DNA from: Pontibacter sp. HSC-14F20
Lineage (GTDB): Bacteria > Bacteroidota > Bacteroidia > Cytophagales > Hymenobacteraceae
Length of the DNA: 64,000 nucleotides
Reading direction: 5' to 3'
Assembly (NCBI RefSeq): GCF_019599265.1
Contig: NZ_JAHZTC010000020.1
Span: forward strand, 1-64,000
The translations under genes and the position numbers were made by a program. Position 1 is the stretch's first letter; each line of letters begins with the position of its first letter. Shown in pieces: positions 56,797 to 64,000 of this stretch. A model generated the notes under the pieces. It was not told the DNA's origin and did no database searches. It saw only the letters and a program-made list of their open reading frames with translations.

Positions 56797-57543
56797 TTAG
56801 ATCGAAGGAAACTTTTGAAAAACCAGATCAGCCCCACTTGCTTTGAGGCCGGCTTCATCGTGGGTACGGTCTATACCTACCACCAGTCCAAAACCACCGG
56901 CTTTACCAGCCTGCACCCCTTTGCGGGCGTCTTCGAAAACGGCTGTCTCGGCGGGCACTATACCTAGCCGGCGGGCAGCTTCCAGGAATATATCCGGAGC
57001 AGGCTTGCCTTTAAGACCAAGTTCAGAGGACTGGAGCCCATCTACATGTTCTTCAAAAAGCTGCTCTATACCTGCGGCATGCAGTACATCCACACAATTT
57101 TTACTCGCCGAGATCACAGCTGTTCGCATCCCCTTTTGCTTCTCTCTTTGCAGCCAGCCAATGGTGTCATCGTACACATCCACTCCCTCCTGCTTGAGTA
57201 ATTCCTGAAAGTACATGTTTTTCAGGTTTCCGAGGCTACTTACTGTTTCATGACCTGTTTCGTCTTCGGGGCTACCTTCTGGCAACGTGATGCCGCGGGA
57301 TTCCAGGAAATTGCGAACACCATCGTAGCGCGGAATGCCGTCAATGTACTCCCGGTAATCGGTTTCGATGTCGAGCGGCTCGTAGTGTTTGCCTTCTTCC
57401 TCGCCGCGCTTCTGCAGGTAGGCATCGAACATACGCTTCCAGGCCTGGGCATGCACCCGCGCCGTTTGCGTCACAACGCCGTCAAGATCAAAAATTAAAG
57501 CCTTGATGTTATTCTCCTGGAGATATTGCTGAAGGGTATCCAT
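56797..57543 (-). CDS. Beta-phosphoglucomutase-like HAD phosphatase
   Basis: 248 residues, HAD type IA. The nucleophile motif ALIFDLDGVVTQTARVHAQAWKRMF is near 14-38, followed by a helical cap with GIPRYDGVRNFLESRGI. The TAVISASKN Ser motif, GLKGKPAPDIFLEAARRLG Lys motif and AVFEDARKGVQAGKAGG acidic motif are present. The VTQTARVH form is typical of HADs found with GH65 enzymes, where they turn beta-glucose 1-phosphate into glucose 6-phosphate. It is 36 bp upstream of the OtsB-like gene. Confidence 0.85.
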   Translation of the reverse strand: MDTLQQYLQENNIKALIFDLDGVVTQTARVHAQAWKRMFDAYLQKRGEEEGKHYEPLDIETDYREYIDGIPRYDGVRNFLESRGITLPEGSPEDETGHETVSSLGNLKNMYFQELLKQEGVDVYDDTIGWLQREKQKGMRTAVISASKNCVDVLHAAGIEQLFEEHVDGLQSSELGLKGKPAPDIFLEAARRLGIVPAETAVFEDARKGVQAGKAGGFGLVVGIDRTHDEAGLKASGADLVFQKFPSI

Positions 57544-57600
57544 GTTTTCAATTCGTTTTTACATTCAGGAAAGCGGGTGGGCCAAAAGCCCGGGCACAGC

Positions 57601-57645
57601 TGTGAGGTACACATACCTGGCAATACCAACCATGTGTACCTCACA
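57601..57645. repeat. 14-bp perfect inverted repeat upstream of the beta-PGM gene
   Basis: TGTGAGGTACACAT (57601-57614) and ATGTGTACCTCACA (57632-57645), spacer 17 nt. It is 58 bp from the beta-PGM ATG and on the 3' side of the small minus-strand ORF. No T-run follows on either strand, so an operator or an attenuator hairpin is as likely as a terminator. Confidence 0.7.
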
Positions 57646-57662
57646 AGAAAATGAATAAACGC

Positions 57663-57848
57663 TTAAGGTATACCTTCTGTGCGTTCGTGCGGCGGCACGT
57701 CAGGCCCCTGCTCTGGTCTGTTGGCCGGGTTGTCGCCGCCTGTGACATAGCCCGTGTGTGCCGGAGGTGTGCGTTTGCCTTCGTCTTCGCGGAGTATACC
57801 TGCTTTTGGCTTATCTTTACTTGCTGGTTGTATTCTATCTTCGTTCAT
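57663..57848 (-). CDS. Small hydrophilic protein, hypothetical
   Basis: 61 residues (MNEDRIQPASKDKPKAGILR ... PPHERTEGIP), rich in Pro, Glu, Lys, Asp and Gly with no membrane segment; likely disordered. I do not recognise a family. The composition is protein-like and unlike the overlapping frames. It stands alone upstream of the sugar block and contains the 12-bp palindrome AAGGTATACCTT at its 3' end (57665-57676). A non-coding interpretation is possible. Confidence 0.5.
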   Translation of the reverse strand: MNEDRIQPASKDKPKAGILREDEGKRTPPAHTGYVTGGDNPANRPEQGPDVPPHERTEGIP

Positions 57849-58088
57849 GATCTTCTTCTTAAATAAAATGATCTGCTATACCTTACATACGCAACAGACT
57901 GTCGTTTTGAATGAAAGTATCCGGTTTTAGACCTACGCAACACCATAGTAAATGATACCATTTCGAGTGCGCTCCTGAAAATACCTTAACTTTATACCCG
58001 GCCAGAGGCAATGCTTTTAGTTAAAATCAATAACCCCAAACTAGCTTTTAGAGTAATTTCAGCCAAAGACATCTACACAAAATAAAAC

Positions 58089-59738
58089 ATGCTACACACC
58101 GACAACCCGACCACGACCGAAGCCTGGAAAAAACTGGAGGAACACGCTTCTAAATTGAAGAATCAGCATTTGCGCGACCTGTTCAAGGCTGATGCGATGC
58201 GTTTTGATAAATTCTCGTTTGAGGTGGACGGTACGCTGTACGATTTTTCTAAAAACCGCATTACTGAGGAAACACTGGACCTGTTGACCGAACTGGCCGA
58301 GAAAACCAATGTGCCTGAAGCCATCGAAAGTATACTGCGCGGTGAGAAGATAAATGCCACCGAAGGCCGTGCCGTGCTCCATACTGCCCTGCGCAATTTT
58401 ACGGATCAGGAACTGATGGTAGACGGGGAGAATGTGCTGGAAGAAGTGCGGGACGTGCAGCGCCAGATGAAGGACTTTTGTGACCGCCTGCACAGCGGCG
58501 AATGGACCGGCTATACCGGTAAAAAAGTAAAGCATGTCGTGAACATAGGTATAGGCGGTTCGCACCTGGGTCCGCAGATGGTGACAGAGGCGCTCAAAAA
58601 ATACCAGAAGCCGGCTATCGAGGTGCACTTTATTTCCAATGTGGACGGTACCGACGCGGCAGAAGTCCTGCGCAAGCTCGATCCGGAAACAACCCTTTTC
58701 ATCATAGCTTCCAAAACTTTCACCACCAAAGAAACCATAGCCAATGCCCACACGGCCCGCAGCTGGTTTCTCGAAACAGCCATAAACGAAGCGCATGTGA
58801 GCAAGCACTTTGTGGCACTATCTACGAATACTGAGGCAGTCTCCAGATTTGGTATCGCACCGGAAAATACCTTCCGTTTCTGGGACTGGGTAGGCGGTAG
58901 ATTCTCGCTTTGGTCAGCCATTGGTTTGTCGGTGGCCTGCGCCATTGGGTACGACAAGTTCGAGGAATTGCTGCGTGGCGCTGAGGCCATGGACAAGCAC
59001 CTGAAAAATACGCCACTCCGCCGGAATATACCAGTGCTGATGGCTCTGCTGAGCGTATGGTATACCAACTTTTTTGAGGCGCAGTCGCACGCCGTGCTGC
59101 CTTACGACCAATACCTGCGCCTGTTGCCGGAGTATTTGCAGCAGCTGCAGATGGAAAGCAACGGCAAGACCGCCATGCGCAACGGCGAGTACGTGAATTT
59201 CCAGACCCAGCCAGTAATTTGGGGCGCCGCCGGCACAAACGGGCAGCACTCATTTTTCCAGCTGATCCACCAAGGCACATTGCTTATACCTTCTGATTTC
59301 CTGGCACCGGTGAATAGCCACAACCCGATCGGCGAGCACCACCCGATGCTGCTTTCCAACTTCTTTGCCCAGACTGAGGCGCTGATGAAAGGCAAAACCG
59401 AGGAGGAAGTTCGCGCTGAACTGGAGAAACAAGGGATGGCCGGAGAAGAACTTGAACATCTCGTGCCCCACAAAGTTTTCGAAGGAAATAAGCCTTCCAC
59501 CTCCATCATGTTCGACATGCTCACACCCTATACCTTAGGTAGTCTGATTGCCATGTACGAGCACAAAACCTTTGTGCAGGGCGTGATCTGGAACGTGTAT
59601 AGCTTCGACCAGTGGGGCGTGGAGCTTGGCAAGCAGCTGGCCGGGACGATTGAAGAAGAACTGCTAAACGACAAGGCTACCGAACACGACAGCTCCACAG
59701 CCGGACTGATCAGTTACTACAGACAAAAACGCAAATAG
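58089..59738 (+). CDS. pgi: Glucose-6-phosphate isomerase
   Basis: Interconverts glucose 6-phosphate and fructose 6-phosphate (cytosol). 549 residues, the long proteobacterial-type PGI. Signatures: [75 protein letters not shown], and the C-terminal [14 protein letters not shown]. Divergent from the beta-PGM/GH65 block and probably sharing its metabolism. A near-consensus TAACTTTA box lies about 100 bp upstream. Confidence 0.96.
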   Translation: MLHTDNPTTTEAWKKLEEHASKLKNQHLRDLFKADAMRFDKFSFEVDGTLYDFSKNRITEETLDLLTELAEKTNVPEAIESILRGEKINATEGRAVLHTALRNFTDQELMVDGENVLEEVRDVQRQMKDFCDRLHSGEWTGYTGKKVKHVVNIGIGGSHLGPQMVTEALKKYQKPAIEVHFISNVDGTDAAEVLRKLDPETTLFIIASKTFTTKETIANAHTARSWFLETAINEAHVSKHFVALSTNTEAVSRFGIAPENTFRFWDWVGGRFSLWSAIGLSVACAIGYDKFEELLRGAEAMDKHLKNTPLRRNIPVLMALLSVWYTNFFEAQSHAVLPYDQYLRLLPEYLQQLQMESNGKTAMRNGEYVNFQTQPVIWGAAGTNGQHSFFQLIHQGTLLIPSDFLAPVNSHNPIGEHHPMLLSNFFAQTEALMKGKTEEEVRAELEKQGMAGEELEHLVPHKVFEGNKPSTSIMFDMLTPYTLGSLIAMYEHKTFVQGVIWNVYSFDQWGVELGKQLAGTIEEELLNDKATEHDSSTAGLISYYRQKRK

Positions 59739-59785
59739 CAAAAACCTTGTGACGAGGCTGCGTTTAAGGAAGGTATCTATACCTT

Positions 59786-61384
59786 ATGCAGCACCTATAC
59801 CTCAAATCAGCGCTTCTGCTGCTTCTCACGCTCTTGCTAAGCAGTTGTGCCGACAATAATTTTTACCAACAGGACGCTTTGGTGCAGCCGGAGGAGTATG
59901 ACCTGCCTCCGGCTGGCACTGACAGCGTGTGGGCCGTGGCAGGTCGGCATTACGACCGTAGTTGGTTCCACCGCCTTTTCTGGGGCAATCACCACCGCGA
60001 GAGCTGGACTACTCCCGTTAAGCTACCAGTGTTCTATCTTTACAAGGTCAACGGCGGCATGAAAGTTGTGAAGAAAGGCGGCGGCTTCCAGACCAGTAGT
60101 TACCAGCTTCAGGACAGTCTCGGCCGTATTTACGCTTTCCGCTCCATCGATAAAGATCCGGTGCAGGTGCTAGCCAAATTCTGGCGGCCCACTTTTGTCA
60201 CCAACATCTTGCGCGACCAGATTTCTTCTGCCAATCCCTATGGGGCCTTAGTAATACCTGGTCTGGCTAGGGCAGCTGGCGTTTTCCATACCTCTCCTAC
60301 CCTGTATTATGTTTCTAAAACCGATACCTCATTCGGGGAACACGCTGCAGCGGTTCAGGGCAAGGTATACTTGCTCGAAGAAAAGTTTGAAGGTATAGCC
60401 GACACGCTGCAAATGTTCGGAAATGTGACAGGTTTTGAAAACTCCGAGGATGCGCTTCGCAATCGCTACGAAACCAACACCCATCATTTTGATCAGAAGG
60501 CATTTGCCCGAGCCCGGCTCTTGGATATGCTGGTCGGTGACTGGGACCGCCACAAGGGCCAGTGGGATTGGGCCGCATACAATGACGGATCTGACATCAG
60601 GTATAAACCCATACCCAAAGATCGCGACCAGGTTTTTCTGAAAATGGATGATGGTGCTATACCTTTCATCGCGACCAGCAAACTGATGGCCCGCAAGTTC
60701 AACTCTTTCGGGCCGAAGATCAAAGATGTAAAAGCTCTGATGATAAACGCACGTTTTATAGACGATCGCCTCCTCCATGAATTAACTCGCGAAGAATGGG
60801 TGTCAATAGCAGAGAATATGCAAAACAGGGTCACCGATGAAGTAATTGAAACGGCTGTGAAAAACCTGCCACCTCCTGTTTATACCCTAATTGGGGAAAG
60901 CACCATTCAGAACCTGAAAAACCGCCGCGAGCAACTGCCTGAAGTGGCTGAGGAAATATATGAAATTCTGGCTGGTGAGGTTACTGTTGCCGGTACTGAT
61001 CAGGAGGATGTTTTTGAGGTGAGAAGGCTGGATGATGAACGCACTGAAGTGATCCTAATACGTCCGGCACAAAACGGTATACCTGAAAAGGTGCTTTACC
61101 AAAGAATATTCTACGGAAACGAAACCGAAAAAATCACGCTACACGGACTCAGCGGTGATGATGAATTCTTACTGGAAGGCGATGTTGGCAAAGGTATACT
61201 GGTAGCGGTATACGGCGGCCTCGGCGAAGATGAAATAACGGATAAGTCCGCTGTAAAAGGCTGGCGCAAATATACCCACATCTACGACACCGAGCGCGGC
61301 AACGATATCGACTGTGGTACTGAAGCCAAAGACCTCACCACCAGAGACGTGCGGGTGCACGCCTACAACAGGGAAGGTAATTAG
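59786..61384 (+). CDS. Lipoprotein with possible kinase-like catalytic loop
   Basis: 532 residues. Signal peptide and lipobox (TLLLSSC, Cys near 21). The central part contains ARLLDMLVGDWDRHKGQW followed by YKPIPKDRDQVFLKMDDG. The DWDRH and DRD pair resembles the catalytic-loop and metal-binding motifs of atypical kinases such as CotH, Fam20 or HipA; this is a motif-level guess only. The C-terminal part has beta-rich repeats (HGLSGDDEFLLEGDVGKG, YGGLGEDEI) and ends at RVHAYNREGN. From memory, related Bacteroidota proteins continue into an outer-membrane barrel after this point, so this copy may be truncated. It follows pgi by 47 bp. Confidence 0.7.
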   Translation: MQHLYLKSALLLLLTLLLSSCADNNFYQQDALVQPEEYDLPPAGTDSVWAVAGRHYDRSWFHRLFWGNHHRESWTTPVKLPVFYLYKVNGGMKVVKKGGGFQTSSYQLQDSLGRIYAFRSIDKDPVQVLAKFWRPTFVTNILRDQISSANPYGALVIPGLARAAGVFHTSPTLYYVSKTDTSFGEHAAAVQGKVYLLEEKFEGIADTLQMFGNVTGFENSEDALRNRYETNTHHFDQKAFARARLLDMLVGDWDRHKGQWDWAAYNDGSDIRYKPIPKDRDQVFLKMDDGAIPFIATSKLMARKFNSFGPKIKDVKALMINARFIDDRLLHELTREEWVSIAENMQNRVTDEVIETAVKNLPPPVYTLIGESTIQNLKNRREQLPEVAEEIYEILAGEVTVAGTDQEDVFEVRRLDDERTEVILIRPAQNGIPEKVLYQRIFYGNETEKITLHGLSGDDEFLLEGDVGKGILVAVYGGLGEDEITDKSAVKGWRKYTHIYDTERGNDIDCGTEAKDLTTRDVRVHAYNREGN

Positions 61385-61411
61385 GTAGCAGGTATAAATA
61401 TGGTAGGGATA

Positions 61412-61914
61412 GGTTGCGACCCAATGCCGTCAACTTAAGTGTTTTCGTATACTATCCAATGGAAGCAGATAAGAGGATGACAGTAAAAAAAGGGTGCTCG
61501 GCTTTTGGAAGGCCTTCGGGAGTTGATGAACAGTGAGCGTTTCAAAGCCGCTTACCGGCGTCCTCCAGGACTTCCACGCAGCCGTGCTGTGCGCCAATAT
61601 AAGTGCTTTACTGGTGGAGGAGGCCCAGCAGGAGCTCGACCGGGAGCAGGAGGGCAAGGGCAACAGGCACCGCTACCAGATCAACCGCGCGGTGGCCTTG
61701 GGGCTGGTCAAGGACAACCTGGCCGGCCTGCTGTTGGGGACCCAGCCTATGGAAACCGCCTACCAGAGGCTGAAGCTTAAAATAAAGCGCCGAAGGGAGG
61801 CCGTCAAGCCTGGCAGGAAATTTAAAAGAAAACGGCACCGAGGGCATAAAGTCAAAAGCAAGAAGCGAAAAGTTATTTAACATCTCCTTAAGTTGACGGC
61901 ATTGGGTTGAGACC
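61412..61914. mobile_element. IS4-family (IS231-like) remnant with target duplication
   Basis: Terminal repeats CAATGCCGTCAACTTAAG (61422-61439) and its exact complement (61887-61904) bound 483 bp. IS231-group elements also end in TCAACTTAAG. Flanking 10-bp direct repeats GGTTGCGACC (61412-61421) and GGTTGAGACC (61905-61914) differ by one base, matching the 10-12 bp duplications of the family. Full elements are about 1.6 kb; only the terminus of the transposase remains, so this copy is internally deleted and non-autonomous. Confidence 0.85.
61533..61880 (+). pseudogene. IS4-type transposase, C-terminal fragment
   Basis: 115 codons matching the end of a DDE transposase of the IS4 family: VLQDFHAAVLCANISALLVEE, RYQINRAVALGLVKDNL, EAVKPGRKFKRKR and a basic tail. 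An in-frame TGA lies immediately upstream (61527-61529), and the catalytic DDE core is absent because of the internal deletion. It shows no sign of a working start. Confidence 0.85.
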
Positions 61915-61935
61915 TGTCCCTACCATATTTATACC

Positions 61936-63033
61936 TCAAACTTTCAGGCTTTTCTCCAGCATTTTCAGCACGAAATTTTCCATACTTGTCAGCTGGCCAT
62001 TTTTAGATTTGCCGGGGTCGTGCTTTTTAAGGAAACTCATCAGTTTGTCTTCCCGGAAAAGGTTGACTACCTCGGGGTGGATGTAGTATTTGCTGCAAAC
62101 CGTCGGCGTATTACCCAGGCCTTTGGCCACTTCCTTAACAGCTTCTTTTATACCTTTCTCTTTGTCAATTTCCGGGTTCTCGTCGATCACGCGCTCCAGA
62201 CACTCTACCATGCGCACGGTGCCGCCCCAGGTTCTGAAATCTTTCGCCGTAAAATCATGAGCAGTCACTTGCCGCAGGTATTCGTTCACATCACCCGACT
62301 CAAGCGTTTGGCGCTCTCCATCCTCGTCGTAGTACTGGAACAGATCATAGCCCGGAATATCCTTGCACTTTTTAACCAGTTGGGCCAGACGCCGGTCTTT
62401 CAGGTCGATCTTCTGTTCTACCCCTTTCTTGCCCACAAATGCAAAAGTAACCGTGCTGCCATTAAAGGTCACGTGGCGGTCCCGAAGTGTGGTGAGGCCA
62501 TACGATTTATTCGATTTGGCATAGGCACGGTTACCGATCCGGATCAGCGCATTGTCCATAATCGACACCACCAGCGCCGTTACCTTGCGTTTGTCGAGGT
62601 GGCGGGACTGTATATCTTGCTGCATCTGCTCCCGCAAGGCAGGCAGTGAATGTCCGAACGTGATCATGCGCCCAAACTTTGTCAGGTTGCGGGCATTCTG
62701 CCACTCCGGATGGTAAATGTACTGTTTGCGTCCTTTGGCATCGCGGCCGGTAGCCTGCAAATGACCTTTGGGCGTATTCGCGATCCATACCTCGGTCCAG
62801 GCGGGCGGTATCACCAGTTTTTTGATGCGCTCCAGTGTTTTTTCATCTGTCACTTTCTCCCCTCTATGGTTCAGGTACGTGAAACTTGTACCGACCTTTT
62901 TACGTGTGATGCCCGGCTTTTCGTCTGAGGTATAGCGCAAACCCGCCCACTCCGCTGAGAGAGCTGGATTTTTATATAAGTTGTGTAGTTCTTTCTTTGT
63001 CATCAGTCGAGGCATTAGGCGCCTCCTGTGCAT
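61936..63033 (-). CDS. DNA topoisomerase IB
   Basis: 365 residues of the poxvirus-like type IB topoisomerase, which relaxes supercoils through a 3'-phosphotyrosine. N-terminal VIPPAWTEVWIANTPKGHLQATGRDAKGRKQYIYH; the active-site Arg in SYGLTTLRDRHV; a catalytic Lys in the FVGKKGV segment; HDFTAKDFRTWGGTV; and the nucleophile Tyr in CSKYYIHPEV. In-frame Met residues at 1, 7 and 11 are all possible starts. The stop codon overlaps the right arm of the split hairpin. The gene is common next to DNA-repair genes in Bacteroidota, but none is here. Confidence 0.93.
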   Translation of the reverse strand: MHRRRLMPRLMTKKELHNLYKNPALSAEWAGLRYTSDEKPGITRKKVGTSFTYLNHRGEKVTDEKTLERIKKLVIPPAWTEVWIANTPKGHLQATGRDAKGRKQYIYHPEWQNARNLTKFGRMITFGHSLPALREQMQQDIQSRHLDKRKVTALVVSIMDNALIRIGNRAYAKSNKSYGLTTLRDRHVTFNGSTVTFAFVGKKGVEQKIDLKDRRLAQLVKKCKDIPGYDLFQYYDEDGERQTLESGDVNEYLRQVTAHDFTAKDFRTWGGTVRMVECLERVIDENPEIDKEKGIKEAVKEVAKGLGNTPTVCSKYYIHPEVVNLFREDKLMSFLKKHDPGKSKNGQLTSMENFVLKMLEKSLKV

Positions 63034-63113
63034 AATACTTCAAACCGATGCAAAAGTTATTCACAGCATAGCTCCGAAATGGCATTTGCCTATACCTGCT
63101 CAACATTTCCGCT

Positions 63114-63121
63114 TATATTTG
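63114..63121 (+). promoter_or_regulatory. Candidate -7 box (TATATTTG)
   Basis: Exact TAnnTTTG 22 bp before the ATG of the small membrane protein gene, leaving a short leader. Confidence 0.5.
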
Positions 63122-63142
63122 CTTCTATATTAAGACATACCC

Positions 63143-63553
63143 ATGACCATACATAAACAGATTTCTTACCTCTACGCCTTCTTTGGCGTCTTCATGCTGG
63201 GCTGCGGCGCTGTAGCCGTCGACGTGGCCGGCGAGCAGGCCCAAACCGCTCTCATCACAGGTATAGCCGGTGGCTTGCTGGCCCTTATTGCAGGTCATTT
63301 CCTGAACCGCAGACAGCGCTGGGGTTTTCTGCTGGGCACAGCCGAGGCTGGCCTACTGACAATCCTGCTCGGTTGGCGCTCGGGCACCTATTTTATCCGA
63401 TTGCTTGAGATGGTACAGGAAGCGCCGGAGCCTAACTCTACCCACACCGCGGGTATGGCTTTTCTGCTGACAACCGCCATGCTGGTAGTGGCCTTGCTGA
63501 CCCTGGCGGTATCGGTTATGTTTGCAAAACAAGTGTTTGCCGAGACAAAATAG
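63143..63553 (+). CDS. Small membrane protein of unknown function
   Basis: 136 residues with four predicted membrane helices (SYLYAFFGVFMLGCGAVAV; LITGIAGGLLALIAGHFL; WGFLLGTAEAGLLTILLGW; GMAFLLTTAMLVVALLTLAV). The arrangement recalls small TMEM14-like or DUF membrane proteins, but I cannot assign a family. A short spacing from its promoter box and a 90-bp gap to the next gene suggest it is transcribed alone or with the M16 peptidase. Confidence 0.7.
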   Translation: MTIHKQISYLYAFFGVFMLGCGAVAVDVAGEQAQTALITGIAGGLLALIAGHFLNRRQRWGFLLGTAEAGLLTILLGWRSGTYFIRLLEMVQEAPEPNSTHTAGMAFLLTTAMLVVALLTLAVSVMFAKQVFAETK

Positions 63554-63643
63554 GCGTTCGTCTATATTCCTCTATAATATTAAACCATTTTATATTATAT
63601 TGGTCCTAACACAAGACCAATCGTTCACCTAAAACAAATTAAT

Positions 63644-64000
63644 ATGCTTCAGAAAATCGGTTTGAGTATCGTGCTCACGGCCAGTGTGGTCAGTGCTGCC
63701 GAGGCGCAGACAAAACTCGTGGAAAAGGTAACCAAGAAAAGCGATGAGCTGGTTATACCTTACGAAAAGTATAAACTGGCCAATGGCCTCACCCTGATCG
63801 TGCACGAAGATCACTCCGATCCGGTGGTGCATGTGGACGTGACTTACCACGTAGGTTCAGCCCGCGAAGAGGTGGGCAAATCTGGCTTCGCACACTTTTT
63901 TGAGCACATGATGTTCCAGGGCTCCGACAACGTGGCTGACGAAGAGCACTTCAAAATCGTGTCGGATGCAGGCGGTACCCTGAACGGTACAACCAACCGC
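63644..64000 (+). CDS. M16 family zinc peptidase (partial, C-terminus outside window)
   Basis: 119 codons are visible to the right edge. Signal peptide about 1-22 (MLQKIGLSIVLTASVVSAAE, then AQ). The inverted zinc motif HFFEH (HxxEH) lies within FAHFFEHMMFQGS near residues 84-97, with VDVTYHVGSAREEVGKSG before it and GTLNGTTNR after it, as in secreted pitrilysin-like peptidases. Such proteins are usually 450 or about 900 residues and degrade peptides in the periplasm. Confidence 0.9.
   Translation, partial: MLQKIGLSIVLTASVVSAAEAQTKLVEKVTKKSDELVIPYEKYKLANGLTLIVHEDHSDPVVHVDVTYHVGSAREEVGKSGFAHFFEHMMFQGSDNVADEEHFKIVSDAGGTLNGTTNR

Larger units (their letters stand above)
61390..61936. repeat. Palindromic intergenic hairpin split by an IS remnant
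   Basis: The outer arms (61390-61413 and 61913-61936) are 24-bp inverted complements with one mismatch/wobble, beginning AGGTATAAATATGG. Joined, they would form a hairpin between the convergent lipoprotein and topoisomerase genes, with GGTTGCGACC-like sequence at the loop. The insertion at 61422-61904 lies in that loop. Confidence 0.8.

Noticed and set aside
57651..57866. A 71-codon rightward frame with a hydrophobic end
   Set aside because: It is antisense to the more protein-like 61-codon frame and shows an odd Arg/Cys/Val composition typical of shadow frames.
61505..61780. A 91-codon rightward frame in the IS remnant
   Set aside because: It is the shifted frame of the transposase fragment, rich in Gly/Pro/Arg, and has no similarity of its own.
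1..64000. CRISPR arrays, prophage or defence systems
   Set aside because: I looked for regularly spaced direct repeats and for Cas, toxin, restriction or phage proteins and saw none; the content is housekeeping and metabolic.

Overview
The window looks like chromosomal DNA of a Bacteroidota bacterium, probably Cytophagales/Hymenobacteraceae and perhaps Pontibacter-like. This is an inference from several signs. TAnnTTTG promoter boxes sit upstream of many genes. A secreted subtilase carries a type IX secretion (T9SS) sorting tail. There is an HU-CCDC81/SPOR protein, a chlamydial-Hc1-like histone, a bacillithiol deacetylase (BshB1), a short RpoD, and almost no Shine-Dalgarno sequences except in front of infC. 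Most of the window is housekeeping genome, with dense genes, short gaps and hairpin terminators at most unit ends.

Layout. 1-1656: 5' part of a large secreted IPT/MBG-repeat surface protein in AT-rich DNA. 2.1-9.7 kb: DUF2911 protein, then a leftward run mnmA, lipoprotein, T9SS subtilase, rpe, TonB-dependent receptor. 10-20.8 kb: a TrpF-like protein that has lost both catalytic residues, then a leftward unit of TPR protein, outer-membrane barrel, membrane-anchored HU/SPOR protein, ExbB, ExbD, TonB, folC and trmB. 20.9-36 kb: holA, tyrS, a histone-H1-like protein, a serine-palmitoyltransferase-like enzyme, accC, bshB1, an M23/LysM peptidase, trxB, rpoD, pnp, rpsO, an LptF/G permease, a START-like protein and tRNA-Met. 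36.3-47.8 kb: an alginate-export-type porin, the classical thrS-infC-rpmI-rplT block, two TPR proteins, and topoisomerase IV-type subunits A and B. 48-64 kb: an AI-2E exporter, a DnaQ/GIY-YIG nuclease fusion, class II aldolase, a sugar-phosphate block (pfkB, GH65 phosphorylase, trehalose-phosphatase, beta-phosphoglucomutase, pgi), a lipoprotein with a possible kinase-like core, an IS4-type remnant, topoisomerase IB, a small membrane protein, and the start of an M16 zinc peptidase.

The strongest signals outside ordinary genes are these. (1) The heptamer AGGTATA/TATACCT occurs about 110 times by hand count, roughly 14-fold over chance, on both strands, in genes and between them; it is absent from the first 2.1 kb. 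(2) A 483-bp IS4/IS231-like remnant with 18-bp perfect ends and a 10-bp near-perfect target duplication sits in the loop of a palindromic intergenic hairpin. (3) infC appears to start at ATA behind a perfect AAGGAGG. (4) A 62-bp uninterrupted perfect palindrome lies between accC and bshB1. (5) The beta-PGM, OtsB and GH65 genes are in the same order as the fused domains of mycobacterial OtsB1. I saw no CRISPR array, prophage or defence island.
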